Positions 1 to 8,272 are shown, counted from the first letter of the stretch. The stretch: DNA of 64,000 nucleotides from Pseudocitrobacter sp913778145 (GCA_035726825.1 JALNTX010000006.1:124001-188000); one strand, 5' to 3'. Notes: generated from the sequence alone by a model not told the origin. Made by a program: numbers and translations.

Positions 1-2
1 TC

Positions 3-551
3 TGGGATCTCACACCAACACCGCTGGATATGCTGGTGGGTTTTTCACATGAAAAAGTCGGTCAGGCGACCGGAGAATACCTGGTCAGTAAAGGCTATCG
101 ACGCCCAGGATTGCTGTGGACCGCCGATCGTCGTGCAGCCCAACGTAAGCACGGTTTATGTGATGTTCTGAAACGTTATGACATCGGCGAACCGCCACAA
201 ATTGATGTGCCGCTTCCTGCCTCACTGGCGCTTGGCCGCAGCGGCTTGAGTCAGCTTTTAGCTGAAAATCAGTTCGATATTATCGTTTGCAGTTCTGACA
301 CCCTGGCGCAGGGGGCCATCATGGAAGCGGAATCTCGTGGGTTACGTGTTCCTCAGGATCTCGCGGTGATCGGGTTCGGGGATCTTGATTTTGCTGCATC
401 TAATCGCCCGGCGATCACCACGGTAAGCGTCGACCGACGCGGGATCGGTGAACGTGCAGCGGTACTGCTGGCCGATCGTATCGAGCATGTTACGTGCAAT
501 GAAACGATTCTGGATTTAGGGTTTGAACTTATTGAGCGGGAGTCGGCGTAG
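3..551 (+). CDS. LacI/GalR-family transcriptional regulator, C-terminal part (cut by window start)
   Basis: The reading frame is already open at the first bases of the window, so the N-terminal helix-turn-helix lies outside and about 182 residues of the effector-binding domain are visible. The fold is the periplasmic-binding-protein-like sensor of LacI regulators: a segment reading VGFSHEKVGQATGEYL, then ICSSDTLAQGA, then a typical LacI ending AVIGFGDLDFA followed by TTVSVDRRGIGERA. Such proteins repress sugar or sugar-acid genes and are released by binding the sugar. The general layout recalls gluconate/idonate-type regulators (GntR/IdnR), but the ligand cannot be told from this fragment. 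The downstream GST gene begins 66 bases later and need not be a target. Confidence 0.85.
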   Translation, partial: WDLTPTPLDMLVGFSHEKVGQATGEYLVSKGYRRPGLLWTADRRAAQRKHGLCDVLKRYDIGEPPQIDVPLPASLALGRSGLSQLLAENQFDIIVCSSDTLAQGAIMEAESRGLRVPQDLAVIGFGDLDFAASNRPAITTVSVDRRGIGERAAVLLADRIEHVTCNETILDLGFELIERESA

Positions 552-617
552 ACTCCGTTCATCCTCATTTTCACCTGTTGCACTACACTTATCCCTTTCC
601 CCAAAAGTGGAGGCAGC

Positions 618-1235
618 ATGATAACGCTCTACGGTGCACCGGGCTGGGGGTCCGCTATCAGCGAACTGATGCTCACGCTCGCAAAAATTCCCTATACCTT
701 TATTGATGTTGACGGTTTCGACCAACCTGGGCCTAAGCGTGAGTTGCTGAAAGCGCGCAATCCGCTTTGCCAGGTGCCTACGCTGGAACTGGAAAACGGC
801 GAAATTATGACGGAAACGGCGGCTATTGCCCTGATGGTGCTCGATCGTTGCCCCGACCTTGCGCCGCCTATAGGGCGAACGGAAAGGCAACAGTTTCAAC
901 GTCTGCTTATCTGGCTGGTTGCCAATGTCTATCCCACTTTCACCTATGCTGATTATCCCGAACGTTGGGCAGCAGAAGCCCCGGAACAGCTAAAAGAAAA
1001 CTGCATTGAATACCGTAAGTCGCTTTATCGCTGGCTGGAAACACAGCTAAGTGCTCAACCGTATGCGCTGGGTAGCGAGATCACATTGTTTGATTGCTAT
1101 ATCGCGGTGATGGTGACCTGGGGCCCGCGACGCCCGTGGTTTGAGGCCAATACGCCTGGGTTAGTTTCAGTGGCAGATGCGGTCTATCAGCGAGAAGAAC
1201 TCCAGCAGGTGCTGCGTGATAATAAATTAATCTAA
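618..1235 (+). CDS. Glutathione S-transferase family protein
   Basis: A 205-residue cytosolic protein with the two-domain GST layout. The N-terminal thioredoxin-like domain begins MITLYGAPGWGSAISELML, and the family motif for the gamma-glutamyl contact appears as QVPTLELENGEIMTETAAI (about residues 52-70, with the cis-proline in VPTL). The C-terminal half is helical and contains the N-capping-type segment SEITLFDCYIAVM. A GGAG ribosome site lies about 8 bases before the ATG. GSTs join glutathione to electrophiles or act in redox repair; the substrate is not evident. The active-site region has Ser/Gly rather than an obvious Cys or Tyr. The gene stands alone between a regulator fragment and a small exported protein. 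Confidence 0.85.
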   Translation: MITLYGAPGWGSAISELMLTLAKIPYTFIDVDGFDQPGPKRELLKARNPLCQVPTLELENGEIMTETAAIALMVLDRCPDLAPPIGRTERQQFQRLLIWLVANVYPTFTYADYPERWAAEAPEQLKENCIEYRKSLYRWLETQLSAQPYALGSEITLFDCYIAVMVTWGPRRPWFEANTPGLVSVADAVYQREELQQVLRDNKLI

Positions 1236-1329
1236 ATCATAAACGCGTAAGGGAGAGTGCGGTTAAGGTAGGTGCTCGCAGGAACGCGTCGCAGCGTATC
1301 CCATTCATTCAAGACAGGATGTCACAACA

Positions 1330-1617
1330 ATGAAATCATATCGTTCGCTTAATCTTGCCGTCATGCTTTTTGCCGCCTTCAGTGCGCAAAGCGAAACGGC
1401 TGTTCCTCAGGATGTTCAGCGTTTTATCGATGAGGCCGAAATTTGCCAGCATCTGGCAGGGGAATGGGATCCGTCACTCCCGGAACAACAGCAGAAAGAG
1501 ATAAAAGCCGGTGTTGACGAACATTGCGCAAAGGCGGAGAAACAACTTCCGGCATTACGCGGTAAGTACAGTGAAGATCAGGATATTCTGGCGATGATTT
1601 CAGGGTATTCGTTGTAA
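1330..1617 (+). CDS. Small exported protein of unknown function
   Basis: A 95-residue protein with a clear Sec signal peptide: basic start MKSYRS, hydrophobic core around residues 8-18, and a likely cleavage near Ser-Ala-Gln-Ser (residues 18-22). The mature part is about 70 residues, acidic and charged, and has two cysteines (in AEICQHLAG and DEHCAKAEK) that could form a disulfide in the periplasm. I do not recognise a named family. The upstream gap (1236-1329) shows no strong promoter or hairpin. It reads as a genuine gene because of the signal peptide and a typical enterobacterial composition. Confidence 0.65.
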   Translation: MKSYRSLNLAVMLFAAFSAQSETAVPQDVQRFIDEAEICQHLAGEWDPSLPEQQQKEIKAGVDEHCAKAEKQLPALRGKYSEDQDILAMISGYSL

Positions 1618-1648
1618 GTGAGTCTGGTGTAAGGAGCTGCAATACCGA

Positions 1649-1699
1649 TTGCGGACTGCTGAAAAAAGATACTATAATTTGTATATCCATTGTATATAC
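1649..1699 (+). promoter_or_regulatory. Promoter and inverted-repeat operator of the tacAT pair
   Basis: TTGCGG (1649-1654) and a perfect TATAAT (1673-1678) with 18 bases between form a sigma70-like promoter. Directly over the expected start point lies GTATAT (1681-1686) / ATATAC (1694-1699), an inverted repeat with a 7-base spacer. The same stretch also reads as two direct TGTATAT copies (1680-1686 and 1691-1697). Ribbon-helix-helix antitoxins of this kind repress their own operon by binding such repeats, so this is the likely TacA operator. The assignment is inference from position and symmetry. Confidence 0.5.
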
Positions 1700-1709
1700 G
1701 GATTCCATT

Positions 1710-1979
1710 ATGACAAGTAGAAATAAAGAAGCGCCCATCAACCTTAGAGCGAATCAACGACAGCGTGATCTGATTGATCTTGCGGCACAGCTCATCTCGC
1801 TTTCTCGCACTGATTTTATGCTTAATGCTGCCTGTGAAAAGGCACAAGAAGTGCTGTTAGATCAACGGCTTTTTATCGTAGATGACCAGCAATTTGCCGA
1901 ATTTCAACGCATACTGGATACACCCTTGTCTGAGAACAAAGGCTTTCAGGAGCTGATGAGTGATAAATATTCATGGTAA
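1710..1979 (+). CDS. tacA: TacA-like antitoxin (DUF1778, ribbon-helix-helix)
   Basis: An 89-residue protein of the DUF1778 antitoxin family. The N-terminal segment (INLRANQRQRDLIDLAAQL) is the ribbon-helix-helix DNA-binding part, followed by SRTDFMLNAACEKAQEVL. The C-terminal tail (LSENKGFQELMSDKYSW) is the part that wraps around and neutralises the toxin in characterised TacA proteins. It precedes the GNAT toxin gene and overlaps it by 7 bases, which is the normal arrangement for translationally coupled TacAT. It likely represses its own promoter through the inverted repeat just upstream. Confidence 0.85.
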   Translation: MTSRNKEAPINLRANQRQRDLIDLAAQLISLSRTDFMLNAACEKAQEVLLDQRLFIVDDQQFAEFQRILDTPLSENKGFQELMSDKYSW

Positions 1980-2452
1980 AAGATCTTACGCAGAGATTAA
2001 ATCATTCCCACAATGTGGATGAGTTTAGCTGCGGTGAGCCAGTGCTGGATAGCTGGCTTCGCAGCCGGGCATTAAGTAATGAAGAGAGTGGCGCGACAAG
2101 AACGTTTGTTTTGTGTCCAAAAGGCAGCCAGCAGGTAATTGGATATTACTCTTTGTCTACAGGCGCTATCCAGCGTGAAGCGGTACCCGGTGCTTTTCTT
2201 CGCAACATGCCAGAACCTATTCCTGTTGTTTTAATTGCACGGTTCGCCGTAGATAGCGCGTTTCAAAAGCAGCGCTGGGGAGGCAAACTTCTGCGCGAAG
2301 CGGTAATGCGAGCGATGTTAATCGCGGAAACGGTAGGCGTGCGTGGCCTCGTCGTGCATGCGCTGAATGATGCCGCTAAGGCGTTTTATCTGCGCTTCGG
2401 TTTTGTTGTATCCCCGGTGCAGCCTCACACGCTGGTTCTTGCCCTTCGTTAA
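1973..2452 (+). CDS. tacT: TacT-like GNAT toxin (aminoacyl-tRNA acetyltransferase)
   Basis: A 159-residue GCN5-related N-acetyltransferase, close to the usual length of about 160 for TacT. Known TacT enzymes acetylate the amino group of aminoacyl-tRNAs and stop translation, producing growth arrest. Landmarks: the N-terminal LDSWLRSRALSNEESGATRTFV typical of the family (shown here in part), the acetyl-CoA-binding loop QKQRWGGKLL (about residues 98-107), and Tyr139 in AKAFYLRFGF at the position of the catalytic tyrosine. The gene overlaps its antitoxin by 7 bases. Nothing looks broken, so the pair should be functional. The tRNA target cannot be read from sequence. Confidence 0.85.
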   Translation: MVKDLTQRLNHSHNVDEFSCGEPVLDSWLRSRALSNEESGATRTFVLCPKGSQQVIGYYSLSTGAIQREAVPGAFLRNMPEPIPVVLIARFAVDSAFQKQRWGGKLLREAVMRAMLIAETVGVRGLVVHALNDAAKAFYLRFGFVVSPVQPHTLVLALR

Positions 2453-2520
2453 CGCACAATTTAACAACCCGCCCGCCGTACCTGTGGTAGCTTTAAACCT
2501 CTTATAACAAGGAGCCTGCT

Positions 2521-2748
2521 ATGCCACACGTTGATATCAAAAGTTTTCCTCACGAACTGAACGCCGAAGAAACCGAAGCGCTGGCTGCGGATATTACCGA
2601 GGTGATCATCCGTCATCTGCACAGTAAAAACAGTTCCGTGAGTGTCGCCTGGACGCAGGTTCAGCCGGAAGCATGGAAAGCCGTCTGGGACAGCCAGATT
2701 GGCCCGCACATGGATGAACTTATCAAAAAGCCGGGTTACAACATGTAA
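2521..2748 (+). CDS. pptA: 4-oxalocrotonate tautomerase-like protein PptA
   Basis: A 75-residue protein beginning MPHVDIKSFP, very close to E. coli PptA (YdcE), a trimeric tautomerase of the 4-OT superfamily that acts on enol-pyruvate model substrates. Pro2, which becomes the N-terminal catalytic base after Met removal, is present, and the ending ELIKKPGYNM matches the family. An AAGGAG ribosome site precedes the ATG. Its neighbour on the other side, yddH, is also the E. coli neighbour, which supports orthology. The physiological substrate is not established. Confidence 0.9.
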   Translation: MPHVDIKSFPHELNAEETEALAADITEVIIRHLHSKNSSVSVAWTQVQPEAWKAVWDSQIGPHMDELIKKPGYNM

Positions 2749-2753
2749 TGCTT

Positions 2754-2780
2754 CGCCGGGTGGCGGCGGCTACCCGGTGC
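2754..2780. repeat. REP-like palindrome between convergent pptA and yddH
   Basis: CCGGGT (2756-2761) pairs with ACCCGG (2772-2777) around a GC-rich loop, giving the GCCGGGTGGCGGC signature of enterobacterial REP (repetitive extragenic palindrome) units. It lies between the ends of two convergent genes, where REPs usually sit and protect mRNA 3' ends. There is no T-run, so it is not a classical terminator. Confidence 0.6.
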
Positions 2781-2793
2781 AATGTTCTGCATC

Positions 2794-3366
2794 TTATTCC
2801 AGCGCGCGTACCAGCTTCCCGCTGGTAACGAACGTTCCCGCGCCAAGATGATGCAGCGTATTGCGCTTATCATCGTCAAACAGCCAGCGCCCTTCAATAA
2901 ACGCGTTGCCATCAGCGGCAGCTGAGACCACTTCGCCGAATAAAGTGTCGTATTTCTCGGCGGCATTGATTTCCGGCAGCAGGCGACACTCCATCCACGC
3001 CAGACATTTTTCCTCAATCATCGGCAACCCCAGAACCGGGCCGCTAACGGTTGGAATGCCGTAGCTATTAAATTTGTCCTCATCTCGCCCGGAAGTGCTG
3101 CCAACGGCGTAGGTCCAGTTGGTGGCGGCGACGCCCGGCACCACGATGCCGAAGGTGCCGTTACGCTCGATAAGATCGCGTGACCATGCGCTTTTATCGA
3201 CCACGATAGCAATACGCGGCGGATCAAACTCTACAGGCATTGACCACGCGGCTGCCATCACATTGCGGCGGCCGCTTTTTTCGTCCTTGCTGGTGATAAG
3301 GATCGTCGGGCCATGATTCAGTAAACGGCTGGCATGTCTTAACTCAACAGGGCGGAAATGGCTCAT
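2794..3366 (-). CDS. yddH: YddH, flavin reductase-like FMN-binding protein
   Basis: A 190-residue protein of the flavin reductase-like (DIM6/NTAB) split-barrel family, closely resembling E. coli YddH. Conserved stretches are LLNHGPTILITSKDE, AAAWSMPVEFDPPRIAIV and the glycine-rich TNWTYAVGSTSGR. Members bind FMN and typically reduce it or serve as partners of monooxygenases; YddH itself has no established role. I chose the ATG at 3366 (MSHFRPVEL) because it matches the E. coli start. An in-frame ATG 30 bases upstream is possible but has a poorly spaced ribosome site. The position next to pptA and near nhoA matches E. coli order. Confidence 0.85.
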   Translation of the reverse strand: MSHFRPVELRHASRLLNHGPTILITSKDEKSGRRNVMAAAWSMPVEFDPPRIAIVVDKSAWSRDLIERNGTFGIVVPGVAATNWTYAVGSTSGRDEDKFNSYGIPTVSGPVLGLPMIEEKCLAWMECRLLPEINAAEKYDTLFGEVVSAAADGNAFIEGRWLFDDDKRNTLHHLGAGTFVTSGKLVRALE

Positions 3367-3560
3367 AGGGTGTCCAGTTAAACGGTTGTACATCATAATA
3401 TTTATGTCGTATCTCCCGCATAAAGCAAGTGCGTACCGGGTGAATCGCCACTGTCGATAAAAAGTGGCTCAATTCCATCGATGTTTGTCAATCAGGCCTA
3501 TTTTGCACAATGGCGACAGCCGCCATACTGGTGCCATCTGAACACGTCAGGAGTACTGAG

Positions 3561-4337
3561 ATGAAAATTACCCAGGTGCGCAACGCAACCCAGATTATCC
3601 ATTTTGCCGGTAAGTCGTTTCTTGTCGATCCGCTGCTGGCAAAGAAAGACGCCTATCCAGGCTACGCAGGCTGTGTCCGATCGCATATTCGCGTGCCGAT
3701 GGTCGAGTTACCGTTTGATATCGACACGCTGCTCGCAGTGGATGCGATCGTTGTGACCCACACGCATCCGGATCACTGGGATGACGCAGCGGTTAAGCTG
3801 ATTCCAAAAGATAAGCTTATTTATGTGCAGAATGAACGCGACCGCGCATTATTAACCTCGCAGGGTTTTACGCATCTGTCGGTATTATCTGAACATTCTT
3901 TGTTCGGTGATATTGCGCTGATTAAAACCGAGGGGCAACACGGTTCGGATGCTGCTTATGCCGATGCGGCGGTCGGTGAGCGAATGGGTGACGCCTGCGG
4001 CGTAGTCTTCCGCCATCCGTCAGAGAAAACGCTCTACCTCATTGGTGACACTATTTGGGTTGAGCCGGTTGCGGATAACCTGCGTCGCTACCAGCCTGGC
4101 GTCGTCATTATGAATACCGGCTGGGCGCATATTTTAAAATATGGCCCGATTATTTTTGGTGCCGAAGATCTTATTCGCGCGCATCTTATCGTACCGGATG
4201 CCCACATTGTGGCTACCCATATGGAAGCGATTAATCACTGCCTGTTAACCCGTAAAGAATTGCTGGAATATGCGCGTATCAATGAAATCGATGAATTTGT
4301 CAGCGCACCCGACGACGGTGAAACGATTGCATTCTGA
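3561..4337 (+). CDS. Metallo-beta-lactamase-fold metal-dependent hydrolase (UlaG-like)
   Basis: A 258-residue MBL-fold protein with the metal motif H67-T-H69-P-D71-H72 in VTHTHPDHWDD, further ligand regions around EGQHGSDA and LIGDTIW, and a C-terminal VATHMEAINHC containing the last conserved histidine. It resembles the UlaG/YtnP-type cytosolic hydrolases that act on lactones or phosphodiesters; the substrate cannot be inferred. The start was set at 3561 because AGGAG at 3549-3553 is correctly spaced, although the frame is open further upstream. The gene is inserted between yddH and nhoA, which as I recall are adjacent in E. coli, so it looks like an accessory gain. Confidence 0.8.
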   Translation: MKITQVRNATQIIHFAGKSFLVDPLLAKKDAYPGYAGCVRSHIRVPMVELPFDIDTLLAVDAIVVTHTHPDHWDDAAVKLIPKDKLIYVQNERDRALLTSQGFTHLSVLSEHSLFGDIALIKTEGQHGSDAAYADAAVGERMGDACGVVFRHPSEKTLYLIGDTIWVEPVADNLRRYQPGVVIMNTGWAHILKYGPIIFGAEDLIRAHLIVPDAHIVATHMEAINHCLLTRKELLEYARINEIDEFVSAPDDGETIAF

Positions 4338-4421
4338 TATGAGGTAAACCATCGCACAAAAACGCCAATAGAAGAGCAAAAATGGGTTATAAGTACTGCA
4401 CTGAATGATAAGGAATGACTT

Positions 4422-5267
4422 ATGACGCCATTTTTGCACGCTTATTTCTCCCGACTTGGTTGGGAAGGGACGCCTGAAACCACCGTCGAGACGTTGCGTA
4501 AACTGCATCTGCTGCACAACTGTGCCATTCCTTTTGAAAACATTGATGTTTTACTGCCGCGTGAAATGCAGTTGGACGATCAATCCTTGCAGGACAAACT
4601 GATTACCGCCCGCCGTGGCGGGTATTGCTTTGAGCAGAATGGCCTGCTGGAGCGGGCGCTGCATGAACTCGGTTTTACCGTACGCAGCCTGCTCGGGCGC
4701 GTTGTGTTGGCCAATCCGCCGCAGCTTCCGCCGAGAACGCATCGCTTATTGCTGGTCGACGTGGAAGGCGAACGCTGGATAGCCGACGTGGGTTTTGGCG
4801 GCCAGACACTCACCGCGCCGATTCGTTTGCAAGCCGACCTTGAACAAGTCACGCCACACGGCGACTATCGTCTGTTGCGTGAGGGTATGAACTGGACGCT
4901 GCAGTTCAGACATCATGAGCACTGGCAATCAATGTACATTTTCACGCTCGATAAGCAGTATTTCGCCGATCATGTAATGGGCAATTTCTGGTCCGCGCAC
5001 TGGCCGCAATCACATTTTCGTCACCATCTGCTGATGTGTCGTCATCTGCCCGAGGGCGGAAAACTCACCTTAACCAACTTCAGTTTTACCCATTGGGATA
5101 AAGGGCATGTGATTGAAAAAACGCGGCTTGCCGATGTGTCTGCACTTTATGAAACGCTGCAAAGTCGATTTGGATTAGGCGTCGATGATCCGCGCCATGG
5201 ATTCAGTGAAGCTGAGCTGGCAGCGGTGATGGCGGCGTTTGATACACATCCGGAGGCGGGGAAGTAA
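4422..5267 (+). CDS. nhoA: Arylamine N-acetyltransferase / N-hydroxyarylamine O-acetyltransferase NhoA
   Basis: A 281-residue NAT, the normal length for the enterobacterial enzyme. The catalytic triad is intact and at canonical positions: Cys69 in RRGGYCFEQN, His107 in PPRTHRLLL, and Asp122 in WIADVGFGG. It transfers acetyl from acetyl-CoA to arylamines, arylhydrazines and N-hydroxyarylamines in the cytosol, which detoxifies or activates aromatic amines. It ends 3 bases before the convergent AraC-type regulator gene with no room for a separate terminator. In E. coli the next gene would be yddE; here a regulator/transporter pair takes that place. Confidence 0.92.
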   Translation: MTPFLHAYFSRLGWEGTPETTVETLRKLHLLHNCAIPFENIDVLLPREMQLDDQSLQDKLITARRGGYCFEQNGLLERALHELGFTVRSLLGRVVLANPPQLPPRTHRLLLVDVEGERWIADVGFGGQTLTAPIRLQADLEQVTPHGDYRLLREGMNWTLQFRHHEHWQSMYIFTLDKQYFADHVMGNFWSAHWPQSHFRHHLLMCRHLPEGGKLTLTNFSFTHWDKGHVIEKTRLADVSALYETLQSRFGLGVDDPRHGFSEAELAAVMAAFDTHPEAGK

Positions 5268-5270
5268 GCA

Positions 5271-6227
5271 TTATGCGACTTCTCCTCGCGGCGTCTGGCG
5301 TACCGCGCCCGGCGCTTTACCGGTGATACGTTTGAAGGCGCGGCTGAACGCAGCGAGTGAACTGTAGCCAAGTCGGTAAGCCACCTGCTCAAGAGCAGCG
5401 CCTTCATCGGCGATATACTGCATTGCCAACCGCATTCGCAGTTCTGTCAGATAACGAGCGGGCGTGGTTCCGGTGGCGGCCAGAAAGCGTTCGGCAAAAA
5501 TTGAGCGTGAGACGCCTGCTTCTCGCGCCAGGTCTTCAACTTTCCAGCTGTTGCCTGGCTGCGTATGCATCGCGTGGATCGCGCGTCCCAGTTTTGGATC
5601 CCGTAGTACCTGAACCCATCCGGTTGCACTTCCACAGCCGCTCTCTACCCAACCGCGTACGATAAGCGCGGCCACGACATCCGCAAGGCGTGCAAGAATC
5701 CCCGCGTATCCCGCCTGACGCGTGAGGGATTCGCGTTCCATGGCGGTAAGCAACGGGTGAATTTCCGGCCATGTCGTCAGCAAGCGGCTTACCAACATCA
5801 CTTCCGGCATGGCTTTTACCAGCGGCTGCATGCCGCCAAGTTCAAAATCCATGCATCCGCTGAAGATAATCGCGCTTTCATCCGCCGCCGTATCACAGCC
5901 ATTTTTGACACAGCATACGGTGGAGCAGACAGGCGTTGTCGGCAGATCCTGAACATTAATTGATGTGGCGCGCTCATCTGAGAGCAGGAAATGACCCGTA
6001 CCTTTCGGAATAAACAGCGCATCGCCGCTCTCCAGCAGGAATTGTTGCCCGCCTGCGGTGCGTAACAGCACCGGTCCACGACTGATGAAATGAAACTGCG
6101 CTTTGCCCGCAACAGCGCTGAATTCCACGCCAAACGGTCGGCCGCTCTCAATACGGCGGTAGCTGACGCCAGAGAGACGCATGCCTGCCAGCAGTTCACT
6201 GGTGAGATCGAGATGCTGAAGCGTCAT
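5271..6227 (-). CDS. AraC-family regulator with cupin sensor and cysteine cluster (RclR-like layout)
   Basis: 318 residues: an N-terminal cupin sensor (about 1-190) and a C-terminal double helix-turn-helix AraC domain (about 215-310; VEDLAREAGVSRSIFAERFL and LEQVAYRLGYSSLAAFSRAF). The order matches the RclR subfamily of E. coli, whose cysteine oxidation senses reactive chlorine. This protein has five cysteines within 25 residues (C101, C105, C106, C111, C125), a likely redox or metal-sensing site. It is transcribed divergently from the NepI-like exporter 105 bases away and probably controls it. The inducer is unknown; similarity to RclR is by architecture and does not show that it senses hypochlorite. 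Confidence 0.8.
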   Translation of the reverse strand: MTLQHLDLTSELLAGMRLSGVSYRRIESGRPFGVEFSAVAGKAQFHFISRGPVLLRTAGGQQFLLESGDALFIPKGTGHFLLSDERATSINVQDLPTTPVCSTVCCVKNGCDTAADESAIIFSGCMDFELGGMQPLVKAMPEVMLVSRLLTTWPEIHPLLTAMERESLTRQAGYAGILARLADVVAALIVRGWVESGCGSATGWVQVLRDPKLGRAIHAMHTQPGNSWKVEDLAREAGVSRSIFAERFLAATGTTPARYLTELRMRLAMQYIADEGAALEQVAYRLGYSSLAAFSRAFKRITGKAPGAVRQTPRGEVA

Positions 6228-6338
6228 AACACCACTCCCGGACGAATTATCAAGAGTAAAGGGGTTTCCATCATAGATCGTCTGATGAGGATTTCCTAAT
6301 CTTGTCGAAAATTTGTTAATTATTCTGGAGAGATGTTT

Positions 6339-7532
6339 ATGAGCACATGCATTGCAGCTGAAGCCGGTCTGGACAAAACCAAACCGGCCTGGCGGGCGGT
6401 CTATGCACTGGCGCTGGGTGTCTTTGGCTTGATCGTGGCGGAGTTTCTGCCTGCCAGCCTGTTGACGCCCATGGCGGCGAGCCTGAACGTCAGCGAGGGG
6501 ATGGCCGGGCAGGCGGTGACGGCGACGGCCTTAATTGCGCTGGTGACCGGGTTGTTGATTACGCCTGCGACCAAAAATATCGACCGCCGCTGGGTGTTAA
6601 TGTTCTTCTCTTTTTTACAAATTATCTCCAGCCTGATGGTGGCGTTTGCACCATCGCTTAACGTCTTGTTATTAGGTCGCTTACTGCTGGGTATTGCGAT
6701 TGGCGGCTTCTGGTCAATGTCGACGGCGACCGCGATGCGGCTGGTGCCCGCCGCGATGGTACCGAAGGCGCTGGCGATCATTTTTAGCGCGGTTTCTATC
6801 GCAACCGTCGTGGCAGCGCCGCTCGGCAGCTACCTCGGTGGACTCATTGGCTGGCGCAATGTCTTCATTCTTTGCGCGGCGCCGAGCGTTGTGGCGCTGC
6901 TCTGGCAACTTTGGGTGTTGCCCTCCATGCGTCCGCAAAGCGTGGGCAGCTTTGCCACGCTGTTTAAAGTGCTGGCTCGCCCTGGCATGTTAGGCGGGAT
7001 GTTCGCCACCATTTTAATTTTTAGCGGTCATTTTGCTTTCTTCACTTATTTACGACCGTTTCTGGAAACCGTAGCGCAAACCAGCGTGGAGGGCGTTTCG
7101 TTAATATTGCTTGGCTTCGGCGTGGCGAATTTTATCGGGACGTCCGTTGCGGGTTATTTGCTCAGCCGAAACTTACATTTGACGCTGGCGTTGGTGCCGT
7201 TTGTGATGAGCTTCCTGGCGCTGCTGATGGTGGTATTTGGTCATCTGGTATTACTTGACGCACTGTTGGTGGCGATGTGGGGCTTTGCCTTTGGCCTGGT
7301 GCCGGTAGGCTGGTCGACGTGGCTTGCCACGACCATTCCCGATGAAGCGGAGAGCGCAGGGGGATTACTGGTGGCATCCATCCAACTGGCGATTAGCGCG
7401 GGCGCGGCGGGCGGTGGCCTGGTGTTTGATCTCAACGGTGCCAGCGGCGTATTCATGGGGAGTGGGATTTTGCTGTTGAGCGCGATGGTGATTGTCTTTG
7501 CGCGGGTAAGAGTAAAGCCAGTAGCGCAATAA
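6339..7532 (+). CDS. MFS exporter, NepI-like (12 transmembrane helices)
   Basis: About 397 residues of a drug:H+ antiporter-type major facilitator with twelve hydrophobic segments. Segments such as EFLPASLLTPMAASL, LLGIAIGGFWSMSTATAMRL and FALVP/FGLVPVGWSTW-type motifs closely resemble E. coli NepI (YicM), a purine ribonucleoside exporter, and the related sugar/arabinose efflux group. It is a paralog or relative; nucleoside export is not shown. ATG at 6339 is preferred over 6333 because GGAG at 6327-6330 is 8 bases from it and only 2 from the first. It is divergent from the Cys-rich AraC regulator. Confidence 0.85.
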   Translation: MSTCIAAEAGLDKTKPAWRAVYALALGVFGLIVAEFLPASLLTPMAASLNVSEGMAGQAVTATALIALVTGLLITPATKNIDRRWVLMFFSFLQIISSLMVAFAPSLNVLLLGRLLLGIAIGGFWSMSTATAMRLVPAAMVPKALAIIFSAVSIATVVAAPLGSYLGGLIGWRNVFILCAAPSVVALLWQLWVLPSMRPQSVGSFATLFKVLARPGMLGGMFATILIFSGHFAFFTYLRPFLETVAQTSVEGVSLILLGFGVANFIGTSVAGYLLSRNLHLTLALVPFVMSFLALLMVVFGHLVLLDALLVAMWGFAFGLVPVGWSTWLATTIPDEAESAGGLLVASIQLAISAGAAGGGLVFDLNGASGVFMGSGILLLSAMVIVFARVRVKPVAQ

Positions 7533-7551
7533 GTATGTGATGAACGATACC

Positions 7552-7586
7552 ATGCCCGGCAAGCGCAAGCGCCACCGGGCATTTCT
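7552..7586. terminator. Bidirectional hairpin between the MFS gene and narV
   Basis: ATGCCCGG (7552-7559) pairs with CCGGGCAT (7575-7582), followed by TTTCT on the plus strand. It lies between two convergent genes and could end both transcripts. The GCCCGGC-type stem is also REP-like. Confidence 0.65.
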
Positions 7587-7591
7587 AACGT

Positions 7592-8272
7592 TTAACGACG
7601 TGACCGCACCACTTGATAGCGCCGCGTCACATACTCGATTGGCGCGCTCCACACATGCACCAGGCGGGTGAACGGGAAGAGCAGGAAGATGGTCATCCCC
7701 AGCACAAGGTGAATGCGGTAGATGATCGCCACACCGTCCAGATGCGTGGACGCACCGCCCTGGAAGGTCACCACACTCTGCGCCCAGCCGACCAGCTTCA
7801 GCATTTCGCTGCCGTCCGGATGCTGCGCCGAGAACGGAATGGTCGTCAGCCCAAGAATGCACTGAATCAGTAAAATGCTGAGGATCAGGATATCAGCGGT
7901 GCTGGAGGTGGCGCGCACGCGTGGGTTGGTGAGACGGCGCACCAGAAGGCCCGCACCGCCCACCAGCGTGAGCACACCGCACACGCCGCCGAGGATCATG
8001 GCCATTTGCTGTTTTACCGCAATCGGCAGAAACCAGGCGTACATCCAGTGGGGCGTTAGCATGCCGAACAGGTGACCGAAGAAGATCCCCAGAATACCGA
8101 CGTGGAACAGATTCGACCACAACACCATCCCACGTTTGTCGAGCATCTGGCTGGAAGAGGCGCGCCACGTATACTGACCGTAGTCATAACGCACCCAGCT
8201 TCCGAGTAAAAATACCGTGCCGCAAATATAGGGGTAGATGTCATAAAAGAAGACGTTGAGAAACTGGATCAT
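7592..8272 (-). CDS. narV: Respiratory nitrate reductase 2 gamma subunit (cytochrome b)
   Basis: A 226-residue membrane protein of the NarI family with five transmembrane helices, starting MIQFLNVFFYDIYPYICGTV as in E. coli NarV/NarI. It carries two b-type hemes held by helix histidines (LFHVGILGIFFGHLFG and IYRIHLVLGMTIFLLFPFTRLVH), takes electrons from quinol on the periplasmic side and passes them to NarY. It is the last gene of the operon and overlaps narW by 4 bases. With narZ, narY and narW it forms the NRZ enzyme. The attribution to the Z rather than the A enzyme rests on linkage to narU. Confidence 0.93.
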   Translation of the reverse strand: MIQFLNVFFYDIYPYICGTVFLLGSWVRYDYGQYTWRASSSQMLDKRGMVLWSNLFHVGILGIFFGHLFGMLTPHWMYAWFLPIAVKQQMAMILGGVCGVLTLVGGAGLLVRRLTNPRVRATSSTADILILSILLIQCILGLTTIPFSAQHPDGSEMLKLVGWAQSVVTFQGGASTHLDGVAIIYRIHLVLGMTIFLLFPFTRLVHVWSAPIEYVTRRYQVVRSRR

